NCBI RefSeq assembly: GCF_001424385.1
Contig: NZ_LMPO01000008.1
Span: 482,567-546,566, forward strand
Reading direction: 5' to 3'
Length of the DNA: 64,000 nt
DNA from: Curtobacterium sp. Leaf183
GTDB lineage: Bacteria; Actinomycetota; Actinomycetes; Actinomycetales; Microbacteriaceae
Shown here: positions 26,223 to 34,555 of the stretch, in pieces
How the letters are laid out: every line of letters begins with the position of its first letter
How positions within the stretch are numbered: position 1 is the first letter of the stretch
Translations under genes and position numbers: made by a program
Notes under the pieces: model-generated
Databases searched by the model: none
What the model saw: the letters and a program-made list of their open reading frames with translations, nothing else
What the model was told of the DNA's origin: nothing

Positions 26223-27180
26223 CGTCGTAGCGGAAGAGCCGGAGCTGCAGGAGGGAGATGAGCATGATGATCACGAAGAGGACCCAGGAGATGGCCGACG
26301 CGTAGCCGGTCTGGTAGTTGACGAACCCGTCGCGGTAGAGCAGGTTCACGAGCGTGTCCGTGTGGAAGACCGGTCCGCCGCCGGTCATGACGTACACGAG
26401 GTCGAAGACCTGGAACGACTGGATCGTCAGGATCATCGACGTGAAGAGCATGGTCGGGCGGATGCTCGGCAGGGTGATCCGCCAGACGGTCTGCCAGCGG
26501 TTCGCGCCGTCGAGCTCGTCGGCCTCGTACCGTTCGGCGGGCACGCCCTTGAGTCCGGCGACGAACAGGATCATCGCGAAGCCGATGCTCTTCCAGACCG
26601 ACACGAAGATGATCGTCGGCAGGGCGAGTGCGGTGGACTGCAGCCAGGCGATGCTCGGCAGTCCGAGGGCCGCGGTGATGCCGCCGACCAGCCCGATGTC
26701 CGGGTCGAGCAGGAACTTCCACACCAGGCCGATCGTGACGAGCGACACGATCGTCGGGAAGAAGAACACCGACCGGACGATCCGGTTCGCCAGGGTGTCC
26801 CGCTGCAGCAGCAGTGCCGCGACGAACCCGAGGACGACGAGCAGCACGACGGACACGATCGTGTACTCGAGCGTGATCCGCAGGGCGTTCCAGAACTGCT
26901 GGTCGTGGAACAGCTTGGTGTAGTTGCCGAATCCGACGAAGGGCTGCGACACGGCACCGACGGTCCAGTCGAAGAACGAGTAGTACAGCGACCGCAGGAT
27001 CGGGAAGACGACGAACGCGCCCAGGATCAGCAGCGACGGGGCCATGAAGAGCCAGGCCGGCTGGAACCGGCGCGCTCGGCGGCGGGTGGGGCGGGCCTCC
27101 AGTCCGGTGTCCCTGCCGGAGGCGGGGGCCCCGCCACGCGGTGTGCGTGGCGGGGCCGACCCGGTGAGCTGGTGGGTCAC
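26212..27180 (-). CDS. carbohydrate ABC transporter permease (MalF type, CUT1)
   Basis: A 322-residue permease with six membrane helices. The coupling motif is YEADELDGANRWQTVWRITLP near 215-235. The N-terminal tail of about 40 residues is rich in A, P, R and G; its DNA contains a 13-bp perfect stem-loop (27127-27157). The GTG overlaps the SBP stop codon by 4 bp, so translation is coupled. It forms the channel with the MalG-type neighbour. Confidence 0.94.
   Translation of the reverse strand: MTHQLTGSAPPRTPRGGAPASGRDTGLEARPTRRRARRFQPAWLFMAPSLLILGAFVVFPILRSLYYSFFDWTVGAVSQPFVGFGNYTKLFHDQQFWNALRITLEYTIVSVVLLVVLGFVAALLLQRDTLANRIVRSVFFFPTIVSLVTIGLVWKFLLDPDIGLVGGITAALGLPSIAWLQSTALALPTIIFVSVWKSIGFAMILFVAGLKGVPAERYEADELDGANRWQTVWRITLPSIRPTMLFTSMILTIQSFQVFDLVYVMTGGGPVFHTDTLVNLLYRDGFVNYQTGYASAISWVLFVIIMLISLLQLRLFRYDDVD
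27127..27157 (-). other. stem-loop behind SBP gene, inside permease 5' coding end
   Basis: GGCCCCGCCACGC pairs perfectly with GCGTGGCGGGGCC around GGTGT. It begins 20 bases after the SBP stop in the transcript. It may hold up 3' decay and so raise SBP over permease levels. Confidence 0.6.
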
Positions 27181-28439
27181 TGGCCGCAGCCGGTGAGGCC
27201 GTCGATCGTCTGACCGGCGCTCTTCGTGGCGTCGTCGATCGACTTGCCGCGCGTGATCTCACCGATCAGCGGGACGTAGCCGTCGGAGTCGACCTTGGTG
27301 GCGTTCGGCACGTGCGGCAGGTAGAGCCGTGCGTCCGGGACCTGGCTGGCGAACACCGACACGGTCGGGTCGGCCTTGAGCTGGGCGTCGTCGGACAGGT
27401 CGGTGCGCAGCGGCGGGAACCCGGTCTGCAGCGAGAACTTCTGCTGCGCGGTCTTCGACGTCCAGTAGGCCAGGAACTCCTGCGCCTGCTTCGGGTACTT
27501 GGTCTTCGCGGAGATCGACAGCGGGGCGATCGCGCCGAGCGTCGAAGACTTGCCGTCGACGCCGACCGGGACCTTCACGATGCCGAGGTCGATGCCGGCC
27601 GACTTGTAGCCCGAGGCAGCCCACGGTCCGTTGATCTCCATCGCCGCCTTGCCTGCCGAGAAGAGCGAGTCGGCCTCGGCACCGGTCAGGCCGACGGGGC
27701 TGACCTTGTCCTTCGCGACCAGGTCGGCCCAGGTCTTCAGGCTCTGCTTGCCGTCGCTCGACTGCACGACGCTGCAGTTCTTGCCGTTGACGATGTCGCC
27801 GCCCTCGAGCCACTGCAGCACGGGCCACATCTGGATCGTCTGGTTGTCAGCGAGTGCGATGCCGTACTTGCCGTCCGCGGTCAGCTTCTGCGCGTCGGTG
27901 GCCATCTCGGCGACGGTCGACGGTGGGTTCGTGATGCCGGCCGCCTCGAAGAGCTTCTTGTTGTAGTACAGGCTCAGCGTGGCGAAGTTGGCGGGGACGC
28001 CGTAGAGCTTGCCGTCGTAGGTGAACTCCTTGACGGTGCCCGGGGCGAACTCGGACGTGTTGATCTTGCTGTCGCCGCTGCCGGTCATCGTGATCGGCAG
28101 CACGGAGTTCGTCTTGACGTACTGCGCGACGGCGTTCGGGTCCGAGCTGACGGCGGCGACGTCCGGGCCCTGGCCGGTGAGCCAGGCGCTGGGCAGCTTC
28201 TGCTGGATCGTGTCCCACGGCTGGACGGTCATGTCGATCTTGATGTCCGGGTGGGACTTCTCGAAGTCCTTGACGATCGTGGCGTAGCCGGGGCGGTCGC
28301 CGCCGGTGAACCCGGTCCAGACCTTGAGGGTGGCGGGGCCGTCGGTGCTGGCGTTGCCACCGGCCGAGCAGCCGGACAGGGTGAGGGCCGCCACGGCGGC
28401 GACGGCGCCGATCGCGAGGGTCGTGCGTGCGTGCTTCAT
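27177..28439 (-). CDS. sugar ABC transporter substrate-binding lipoprotein
   Basis: A 420-residue CUT1 binding protein. The signal peptide ends in the lipobox LTLSGC (cysteine near residue 24), so the protein is lipid-anchored outside the membrane. The mature part has LKVWTGFTGGDRPGYATIVKDFEKSHPDI and the later GKAAMEINGPWA, typical of family 1 binding proteins. An AAAGGAG ribosome site precedes the ATG. The gene follows the LacI gene by 114 bp with no separate operator seen, and both are likely on one transcript. Confidence 0.95.
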   Translation of the reverse strand: MKHARTTLAIGAVAAVAALTLSGCSAGGNASTDGPATLKVWTGFTGGDRPGYATIVKDFEKSHPDIKIDMTVQPWDTIQQKLPSAWLTGQGPDVAAVSSDPNAVAQYVKTNSVLPITMTGSGDSKINTSEFAPGTVKEFTYDGKLYGVPANFATLSLYYNKKLFEAAGITNPPSTVAEMATDAQKLTADGKYGIALADNQTIQMWPVLQWLEGGDIVNGKNCSVVQSSDGKQSLKTWADLVAKDKVSPVGLTGAEADSLFSAGKAAMEINGPWAASGYKSAGIDLGIVKVPVGVDGKSSTLGAIAPLSISAKTKYPKQAQEFLAYWTSKTAQQKFSLQTGFPPLRTDLSDDAQLKADPTVSVFASQVPDARLYLPHVPNATKVDSDGYVPLIGEITRGKSIDDATKSAGQTIDGLTGCGQ

Positions 28440-28553
28440 CGGGGAACGCTCCTTTGCGTTGCTGTGCTCGCAGGGGTGATGCGGGTGGGGTGTTCAGTGG
28501 GTGCTTCGTGCGGAGTGATACGTGGGGGGGGGTGGGGCGTCGGGATGGTCCGG

Positions 28554-29603
28554 TCAGGTGCGGACGCGTTCCGCGTCGGGGTCGCAGCCGCACGAGGCGC
28601 GGACGACGAGCTCGACGGGGAGTTCGGTGCGGGCGGGCTGGCCGCCACGGTGGTCGACCAGGTCGAAGAGCCGCTCGGTCGCGATGCGGCCCATCTCCTC
28701 AGCCGGGACGCGCACGGTCGTGATGCCCGGAGTCGTGACGCGGGCGAGCCCGAAGTCGTCGAACCCGACGACCGCGACGTCGCCGGGGACATCGACGCCC
28801 GCGCGGCGCAGGGTGTGCAGGCCACCCACCGCCATGTCGTCGTTCGCGAACACGACGCCGTCGGGTCGGGTGTCGGCGTCGCCCGCCAGCATCTGCTCCA
28901 TGGCGGCTGCGCCGGACGTCTCGGACAGGTCGCCCTCGATCACCGTGACGTCGGTCAGGCCGTGCCGTTCGGTGGCACGCAGGAAGCCCTGGCGGCGGTC
29001 GAGGCCCGTCTGGTGGTCGAGTGTGCCCGTCACGTGCAGCAGGCGGCGGCGACCGTGGACCTCGACCAGGTGGTCGACCAGGCGTTCGGTCGCGGAGACG
29101 TCGTCGATGCCGACCGTGACCGCGTCGGCCAGGTGCGGGTAGTTGCCGATGAGCACGGCGGGCAGGCCGCTCGCGACGAGTCCCTGCACGTGGTCGTCGT
29201 CGACCGCGGCGCTGGTGACGATGGCGCCGTCAGCGGTCCGGGAGCGCATGACCCGCTCGTACGCGACGTCGCCCGAGCTGGCGTCGGCGTTCGTGGACAC
29301 GATCACCTGGGCGTCGTGGGCGTTCGCCGCGGTCGACATCCCCGTCAGCACGTGCATGAAGTAGAGGTGTCCGAACACGTGTGCGGACGAGTTCGGCACG
29401 ATGAGCGCCACGGCGTCGGCGCGCTGGCTGCGGAGTGCCCGGCCGGCCGAGCTCGGGACGTAGCCGAGTTCGTCGGCGGCCTGCTTGACGGCGGCGCGGG
29501 TCTTCTCGCTGATGCGCTCGTGCCCGGAGAGCGCCATGCTGGCGGCGGCGGACGTCACGCCGACCTTCGCGGCCACGTCCTTGAGGGTGACGGACTTCGG
29601 CAT
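28554..29603 (-). CDS. LacI-family regulator of the 23956-29603 operon
   Basis: A 349-residue regulator. The helix-turn-helix is TLKDVAAKVGVTSAAASMALSG at residues 6-27, with the hinge helix SAGRALRS, followed by a periplasmic-binding-like sugar domain with VVFANDDMAVGGLHTL. It is the first gene of the sugar operon. Two near-palindromic sites centred on ATCGAT lie just before it (29629-29677), and a third copy lies before the arabinofuranosidase gene (41801-41816). It probably represses its own operon and that distant gene until an arabino-oligosaccharide is present. Confidence 0.94.
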   Translation of the reverse strand: MPKSVTLKDVAAKVGVTSAAASMALSGHERISEKTRAAVKQAADELGYVPSSAGRALRSQRADAVALIVPNSSAHVFGHLYFMHVLTGMSTAANAHDAQVIVSTNADASSGDVAYERVMRSRTADGAIVTSAAVDDDHVQGLVASGLPAVLIGNYPHLADAVTVGIDDVSATERLVDHLVEVHGRRRLLHVTGTLDHQTGLDRRQGFLRATERHGLTDVTVIEGDLSETSGAAAMEQMLAGDADTRPDGVVFANDDMAVGGLHTLRRAGVDVPGDVAVVGFDDFGLARVTTPGITTVRVPAEEMGRIATERLFDLVDHRGGQPARTELPVELVVRASCGCDPDAERVRT

Positions 29604-29628
29604 GGGGGTCGCCTCCTTCGAGTCGGTT

Positions 29629-29677
29629 GCTTTATCGATTAACTGGTCACATCATGCACGTGCTTAATCGATGAAGC
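29629..29677. promoter_or_regulatory. tandem LacI operators centred on ATCGAT
   Basis: GCTTTATCGATTAACT (29629-29644) and GCTTAATCGATGAAGC (29662-29677) are 33 bp apart centre to centre, about three helical turns. The same motif, GCTTAATCGATTAACC, occurs at 41801-41816. Together they define the probable site of the LacI protein at 28554-29603. Confidence 0.75.
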
Positions 29678-29877
29678 AAGCCCCGGTTCGAGGTCGGGTG
29701 GCACGGTTACCTGGAGTGGACACGCGGCGGACACCGGCATCCCGCTGGAGCGCGTGCTCAGCTCGGCCTCGGAGATGGAGGACACCGACTCCGCGGGCGC
29801 GTTGTCACAGCTGTCGTCCTCCGCGCCGCCAGCCCCTGTCCGGCTGCCGGCCGCGCAGCGCGGAGGACCGATCGCAC

Positions 29878-30627
29878 CTAGGTCTCGTCCTCCCCGCCGT
29901 CGTCCTGGACCCAATGGTGGCTCTCGTTCCGATCGTGTTGCTCAGTGATCACCATCGCGACGCCAGGGACCGCCCACTCGAGGTCGAGCATGGACGGTTG
30001 CATGTCCGCGGCGCCCGCGATGCTGATGCGATCGACATGCTGGAGATGCAGGATCGGCGACCAATCGCGATCGTCCGGTTCGACGCCGAAACTGAGCTCG
30101 CGGAGCATGGGGAGTTCCGTGAGGAAGCGGAGATCTGGCGTGGTCGACTTCCCGCGCTCCGTACCCGGGTGGACGGCGAGGTACTCCAGGCGCTTGCATG
30201 CTCCGATGGCACTGTAGTCATGGACTCGGAACGTGCCGAACAGCACGAGGCGGCGAAGTGACGGGACGTTCGCGAGCGGCGAGAGGTCGATCAGGGCTGG
30301 GGCGCTGTGGAGCTCGAGCGTCTCGAGTTCCCGCATGCCGATCAGCGCATCCAGGTCGTCGTAGTCACCCCACTTCGTGATGAGGGACTGCAACTGTGTC
30401 TGCCCCTCGAGCGACGCGAAGAGGCGTTTGGGGGTCCTGCTCGTGAACTCCAACTCCCGGATCTGACTCGGTCCCGATCGGAAGAACTCGCACCATTCTG
30501 CGACGATCCGGACCGCCATCGATCTCGAGACGTTGAGCTGTGTGGCTTGTACCGCCACGGCGAGGTCGCCGTCGTAGTCCTCGGGACGCTCGAGCACCAC
30601 CGTGCCGTCCCGCCCGATCCTCCGCAT
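29878..30627 (-). CDS. hypothetical protein with leucine-rich-repeat-like pattern
   Basis: A 249-residue soluble protein. From about residue 75 on, hydrophobic strands recur every 20-25 residues with leucine and isoleucine spacing like LRR units (LDALIGMRELETLELHSAPAL, LSPLANVPSLRRLVLFG, YSAIGACKRLEYLAVHPG, FLTELPMLRELSFG). No signal peptide or membrane segment is present, so it is cytoplasmic or exported by an unknown route. Codon use is less GC-skewed than in its neighbours. No partner gene is evident. The start follows GAGGA. Confidence 0.7.
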   Translation of the reverse strand: MRRIGRDGTVVLERPEDYDGDLAVAVQATQLNVSRSMAVRIVAEWCEFFRSGPSQIRELEFTSRTPKRLFASLEGQTQLQSLITKWGDYDDLDALIGMRELETLELHSAPALIDLSPLANVPSLRRLVLFGTFRVHDYSAIGACKRLEYLAVHPGTERGKSTTPDLRFLTELPMLRELSFGVEPDDRDWSPILHLQHVDRISIAGAADMQPSMLDLEWAVPGVAMVITEQHDRNESHHWVQDDGGEDET

Positions 30628-30834
30628 GTCGGCATCCTCGCAGACTCGTTCCGGCGCTGCTCTGACATCAGGTCCAGCCGTCCGCCGGCTCGTCCGTGGT
30701 CTCGTTCTGGTCCTCAGCGACGTCATCGAGGAGGGCATTGCCCCAGGTGCACCCGCCAAGCGGGACACGTTCGCTGCCCCCACCCTGCGTGGAATCGCAG
30801 CGACGGCGACGGCGACGGGTGTCAAGCTCCTGGT

Positions 30835-31278
30835 GTGAGCAGCAACACTCCCGGCGCGTGGACGCGTCGAGTCGGACCTCAAGCCGCCCGGACGCGCACC
30901 ACGGTCATCCGGGTCCGGAACTCCGCTGGCGGACTCCTGGCCATCTACGTCGCGGCCCTGCTCGTCGTCTTCGGCCTGCAAGGATTCCGGTCAACCGGCG
31001 AGCGGTGGTGGCCGAACGTCCTGCTGTTCGGAAGCATGCTCCTCGTCATCTGCTGCGAGGTCGTGCTCACCATCCAGCAGCAGCGTTCGATGCGCCTGCT
31101 CCGTCAGCAGGTCAGCGCCGTGCTGACACGCGGTACGGACGAGAAGCGTTCTGTGATCCGGGACGACGCACTGCTGGACATCGACCGTTTCGATGCCTGG
31201 ACTGGCCGCTTCGGGCTCCGGTGGTTCGACGGCACCGTTCATGCCCCCGTCAACCAACAGAGCCGCCTCGACAGGTGA
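30835..31278 (+). CDS. hypothetical membrane protein, two helices
   Basis: A 147-residue protein from a GTG start. Two hydrophobic helices (about 32-48 and 62-82: LLAIYVAALLVVFGLQ and VLLFGSMLLVICCEVVLTI) lie before a soluble C-terminal part of about 60 residues with charged helix RSMRLLRQQVSAVL. No family recognised. The start is uncertain because no clear ribosome site is visible. Confidence 0.6.
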   Translation: MSSNTPGAWTRRVGPQAARTRTTVIRVRNSAGGLLAIYVAALLVVFGLQGFRSTGERWWPNVLLFGSMLLVICCEVVLTIQQQRSMRLLRQQVSAVLTRGTDEKRSVIRDDALLDIDRFDAWTGRFGLRWFDGTVHAPVNQQSRLDR

Positions 31279-31351
31279 TCGACTGGCCTCGTCTTCTTGA
31301 TCACCAGATGGCCAGCGCGACGAGGCCGCTGAGGCCGCCGCACGTCCGTGG

Positions 31352-32035
31352 CTACCGGGAGCGCGTTGCTCGACCCGCGTCGGCCCGCGGCCCGGAGAGG
31401 CCCAGCTGGGCGAGGACGGGCTGCTCCCCTGTGGTGGTGATGCCCCAGGCCGGGCGGTTGAAGGCCCGCCGGGACAGGCGCACTCGCTGCTCGTCGACTG
31501 GTAGCTCTGACCGCGGAGCCACCCGCGTCACGCCGTTCGGTTCGTAACCGAGCTTGTACGACACGCCCAGCGACGCGGAGTTCCAGGCTGCGGCACTCGA
31601 CTCCGCCCACTCCGCGCCGAGGACGTCAAAGGCGAACAGCGGCAACGCGGCCCGCATCTCCGTACCCACTCCCTGCCCTTGGGCACTCCTCGTCAACCAC
31701 GAGCCGGAAGTGACGGTCCCGCGGTGAGCGAAGTCCTGGGCGGCGAGGTCCTGCGCTCCGATGACCGTGCCGTCGAGGATGACCGCGAACTGGATCGTCC
31801 AGCTCTGCGGGGAGACCTGGCGCACGCTCCACTGGTGCATCGCGAGGACTCGGGGGAGGTCGGCAGGAGCAGCATCCGTCCACGGGAACCCGAACGGCAT
31901 CCGGTCCGGATCGTGGATGCCGGCGAGAGCAGCGCTGGCCAACCCCGGAAGGTCACCATCGCGAACGGGACGGAGCACCAGCCTGGGGGTGCGGAGCTCG
32001 AGTCCGAACAGCGGCCACAGTTCTGCGAGGTCCAT
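31352..32035 (-). CDS. GNAT-family N-acetyltransferase
   Basis: A 227-residue acetyltransferase of the RimJ/RimL-like group. ELRTPRLVLRPVRDGDLPGL near the start, VIGAQDLAAQDF, and the CoA-binding GSWLTRSAQGQGVGTEMRAALPLFAF with Q-G-Q-G-V-G are visible; LGYEPNG ends the fold. Proteins of this type modify amino groups of small molecules or protein N-termini. The substrate is unknown and the gene stands alone. Confidence 0.9.
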   Translation of the reverse strand: MDLAELWPLFGLELRTPRLVLRPVRDGDLPGLASAALAGIHDPDRMPFGFPWTDAAPADLPRVLAMHQWSVRQVSPQSWTIQFAVILDGTVIGAQDLAAQDFAHRGTVTSGSWLTRSAQGQGVGTEMRAALPLFAFDVLGAEWAESSAAAWNSASLGVSYKLGYEPNGVTRVAPRSELPVDEQRVRLSRRAFNRPAWGITTTGEQPVLAQLGLSGPRADAGRATRSR

Positions 32036-32086
32036 GCGGTGACGGTACCTGCTCGGCTCACCCTGGCGAGGCGTGGCGCCAGGTGG

Positions 32087-32356
32087 TCAGTCCTCGTGCG
32101 ACTCCGAGGAACGCGTGGCTCTCGAGATCTGCCAGGCGGAGAGGGCAACCACGACGGCACCGGCGGTTCCGACGATCCACGAGCCTGCGATCCCGAGCAT
32201 CGGCGCGTTCGCGCAGGAACTCGTCCCCTCGCCCGGGGCGGCGTCAGCGCAGCTGCTCACCCGTGCCAGGGTCAGGAACAGCACGACCACGCTGACGACG
32301 ACGGCAACGGTGCTCCAGCCGACCACTCGGTTCACGCTGCGCTGCGCTCCGCTCAT
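32087..32356 (-). CDS. small two-helix membrane protein
   Basis: An 89-residue protein with two membrane helices (about 11-31 and 50-73) joined by a short loop with two cysteines (SSCADAAPGEGTSSCAN), which could form an extracytoplasmic disulfide. The ATG at 32356 is chosen over the upstream in-frame ATG because the extension is proline-rich and lacks a ribosome site. No family recognised. Confidence 0.6.
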   Translation of the reverse strand: MSGAQRSVNRVVGWSTVAVVVSVVVLFLTLARVSSCADAAPGEGTSSCANAPMLGIAGSWIVGTAGAVVVALSAWQISRATRSSESHED

Positions 32357-32446
32357 AACCGGACCAGGTGCTGCCCACGGTGGCACACTCGGGGGTCGAC
32401 GACCAGCCCAGGTCGCCCCGCGCACCGCGACCGCGACGGTCGCACT

Positions 32447-32836
32447 TCAGAACCAGCGGAGGACGAACTGCTCGAGCACGTTCCGCGCGACCCCCACCGG
32501 GCCAGGCAACGGTTCACCGGAGTCGCGCCCGACGCTCTCGAGGAGCGCGCTCTGTGCAGCCTGGTACTCGTCGCGTTCGGAGTCGGTGTACGAGTCCGGC
32601 GGGACGGTCCGACTCGCACTGACCGCCTCGAGCCGACGGAACCCGTACCGGAACCCGACCGGCTGCGGCGCGGCGTCGATCAGCTGCAGCAGACGCGCAT
32701 GTGAGTGGCTGTCCGAGCAGTGGGCAGCACGACCGATGAGATCGGTGAGCCCGCGGAGCCCGGCTTCAGTCGATGTAGACCACAGTCGAACACGTCGAGC
32801 GCGGCTGCAGAGGTCGTACAAGAGTGCTTCGTCCAT
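32447..32836 (-). CDS. hypothetical protein
   Basis: A 129-residue soluble protein, mostly helical, starting MDEALLYDLCSRARR behind a GGAGGG ribosome site. It contains HCSDSHSHARLLQLIDAAP, with a cluster of H, C and S, and ends in hydrophobic ARNVLEQFVLRWF. No domain recognised. It diverges from the hydrolase gene at 33097. Confidence 0.6.
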   Translation of the reverse strand: MDEALLYDLCSRARRVRLWSTSTEAGLRGLTDLIGRAAHCSDSHSHARLLQLIDAAPQPVGFRYGFRRLEAVSASRTVPPDSYTDSERDEYQAAQSALLESVGRDSGEPLPGPVGVARNVLEQFVLRWF

Positions 32837-33020
32837 CACGGTCCCTCCCCCACCTGGACACGAGCTTGTCACAGCGCCAGCGTGCTCCGCGAGGATTCTG
32901 AGCGCAGCGGTGATCACGTCGTCCTGACTCCCGTCGCCGGCCTGGCGCGGGGGCGCCACCACGGCGGAGCGCGCCGGACCCGGCGCGGGACCACGCCCCG
33001 CACCGCGCCCGTCACTGCTC

Positions 33021-33069
33021 TTGACACCGTTCGGCTATGCGAAGTAGCTTTTGGCTACACGCAGTAGCC
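33021..33069 (+). promoter_or_regulatory. TTGACA promoter with two tandem 16-bp operators
   Basis: A consensus -35 TTGACA (33021-33026) and a weak -10 TAGCTT (33045-33050, 18-bp spacing) are overlaid by two copies of GGCTAY-N5-GTAGC at 33033-33048 and 33053-33068, 20 bp apart. They precede the hydrolase-TetR operon and are the likely TetR sites. Confidence 0.7.
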
Positions 33070-33096
33070 AGGCAGCCCGCTCCGGAGGAGAACACC

Positions 33097-33948
33097 ATGG
33101 TCCAGACACTCACCGTCACCGGTGGCACCCTCGCGTACGAGGTCCAGGGCGCGGGTCCGCTCGTCGTCCTCGCACACGGCATGGGTGACAGCCGCGATGC
33201 CTACAGCTCCATGACACCGGCCCTCGTCGCAGCCGGCTACCGCGTCGCCGCGGTCGACCTGCGCGGCTGCGGGGACTCCTCCGTCGGGTGGGACTCGTAC
33301 ACGCGCACCGCCATCGCCGGTGACCTGGTCGCGCTGGTCACCCACCTGGGCGGGCCGGCGACGATCGTCGGCCACTCGATCGCCGGCGGCGCGGTCACGA
33401 TCGCCGCGGCGACGGCGCCGGAGCTGGTGTCCGGCGTCGTGGAGCTGGCACCCTTCACCCGCAAGCAGCAGATCAGGCTCTCCGACTTCGGCACCAGCAC
33501 CTACCGCCGTGGTGCGACGGCACTCATGGGCGCGACCATGCTCGGCAGCAAGAAGCAGTGGGGAAGGTACCTCGAACTGGCGTACCCGGGCCGGAAGCCC
33601 GCCGACTGGCAGGCCCGCAGCGCCCGCATGGTCGCCAAGCTCGGTGAACCCGGCCGCATGGCAGTGCTCAAGAAGATGGGGACGCTGCCCCCGGTCGACG
33701 CCGGCGAAGCGCTGCCGGAGGTCACCTGCCCGGTCCTCGTCATCCAGGGCAGCGCCGACCCCGACTGGGTCTCGCCCGCGGCCGAAGGCAAGGCCATCGT
33801 CGGCGATCTGCGCCCTGGGCTGGGTCGCCTGGTCGTCATCGACGGTGCGGGCCACTACCCGCACGTGCAGTACCCCGAGCAGACCCTCGACGCCGTCCTG
33901 CCGTTCCTGCGCGAGGTCGCCCCGGTGGACGGAGCCTCGCGTGCCTAG
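33097..33948 (+). CDS. alpha/beta hydrolase
   Basis: A 283-residue hydrolase fold protein. The oxyanion region is LAHGMGDSRDAY, the nucleophile serine lies in VGHSIAGG near residue 111, the acid in IQGSADPDW and the histidine in DGAGHYPHVQYP. It acts on a small substrate in the cytoplasm. The ATG at 33097 has an ideal GGAGGAG site. Its end overlaps the TetR gene by 8 bp, so both are induced together, which suggests the TetR ligand is its substrate or a related compound. Confidence 0.92.
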   Translation: MVQTLTVTGGTLAYEVQGAGPLVVLAHGMGDSRDAYSSMTPALVAAGYRVAAVDLRGCGDSSVGWDSYTRTAIAGDLVALVTHLGGPATIVGHSIAGGAVTIAAATAPELVSGVVELAPFTRKQQIRLSDFGTSTYRRGATALMGATMLGSKKQWGRYLELAYPGRKPADWQARSARMVAKLGEPGRMAVLKKMGTLPPVDAGEALPEVTCPVLVIQGSADPDWVSPAAEGKAIVGDLRPGLGRLVVIDGAGHYPHVQYPEQTLDAVLPFLREVAPVDGASRA

Positions 33949-34510
33949 GGCCGGTCTCGATCCCGTGGTCATCACGGCGGCCGCAGCGGACATCGCCGAC
34001 CAGGTCGGCTTCACCAACCTGACCATGGGCGCGATCGCCGAGCAGCTCGGCGTCCGTGCGCCATCGCTCTACAAGCACGTCTCCGGTCAGGACGAGGTCA
34101 ACCGCCGCGTCGCGACCCTCGCCTTCGAGGAGGCCGGATCGGCGATCGGCAACGCGATCCAGGGCCTGTCCGGACGGGACGCGCTGGCCGCGGCCGCGAA
34201 CGCCCTCCGGGACTTCGCGATCGCGCACCCGGGCCGGTACGCCGCGACCGTCGCCGTCACCCCCACGGGATCCGACGACCCGATGACGGCCGCCGCGGTC
34301 CGCAGCATCGCCCCGCTCGAGGCGGTCCTCCGTGGCTACGCCATCGATCCCGCCGACACCGTGCACGCCGTCCGCGCGCTCCGCAGCGTCTTCGGCGGCT
34401 TCGCGTCCCTCGAGTCCACGGGCGGCTTCCGGTGGGCGACCGACGTCGACGACAGCTTCGACTGGCTCATCGACCTGGTCGACCAGGGCCTCCGCGCACG
34501 GGCACACTGA
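33941..34510 (+). CDS. TetR-family regulator
   Basis: A 189-residue regulator from GTG 33941. The helix-turn-helix is LTMGAIAEQLGVRAPSLYKHVSGQDEVNRR at about 27-56; the C-terminal domain resembles the WHG-type ligand domain. It is coupled to the hydrolase by an 8-bp overlap and probably controls the pair through the tandem sites at 33033-33068. Confidence 0.9.
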   Translation: MPRAGLDPVVITAAAADIADQVGFTNLTMGAIAEQLGVRAPSLYKHVSGQDEVNRRVATLAFEEAGSAIGNAIQGLSGRDALAAAANALRDFAIAHPGRYAATVAVTPTGSDDPMTAAAVRSIAPLEAVLRGYAIDPADTVHAVRALRSVFGGFASLESTGGFRWATDVDDSFDWLIDLVDQGLRARAH

Positions 34511-34555
34511 CTCGCCCCGCGACGACCCCGCGCGTGGGGGCGTCGACGCCGAGCA

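Noticed and set aside
30602-30838. 78-codon plus-strand frame between the LRR-like and membrane protein genes
   Set aside because: No ribosome site and low-complexity composition; it overlaps the divergent gene start.
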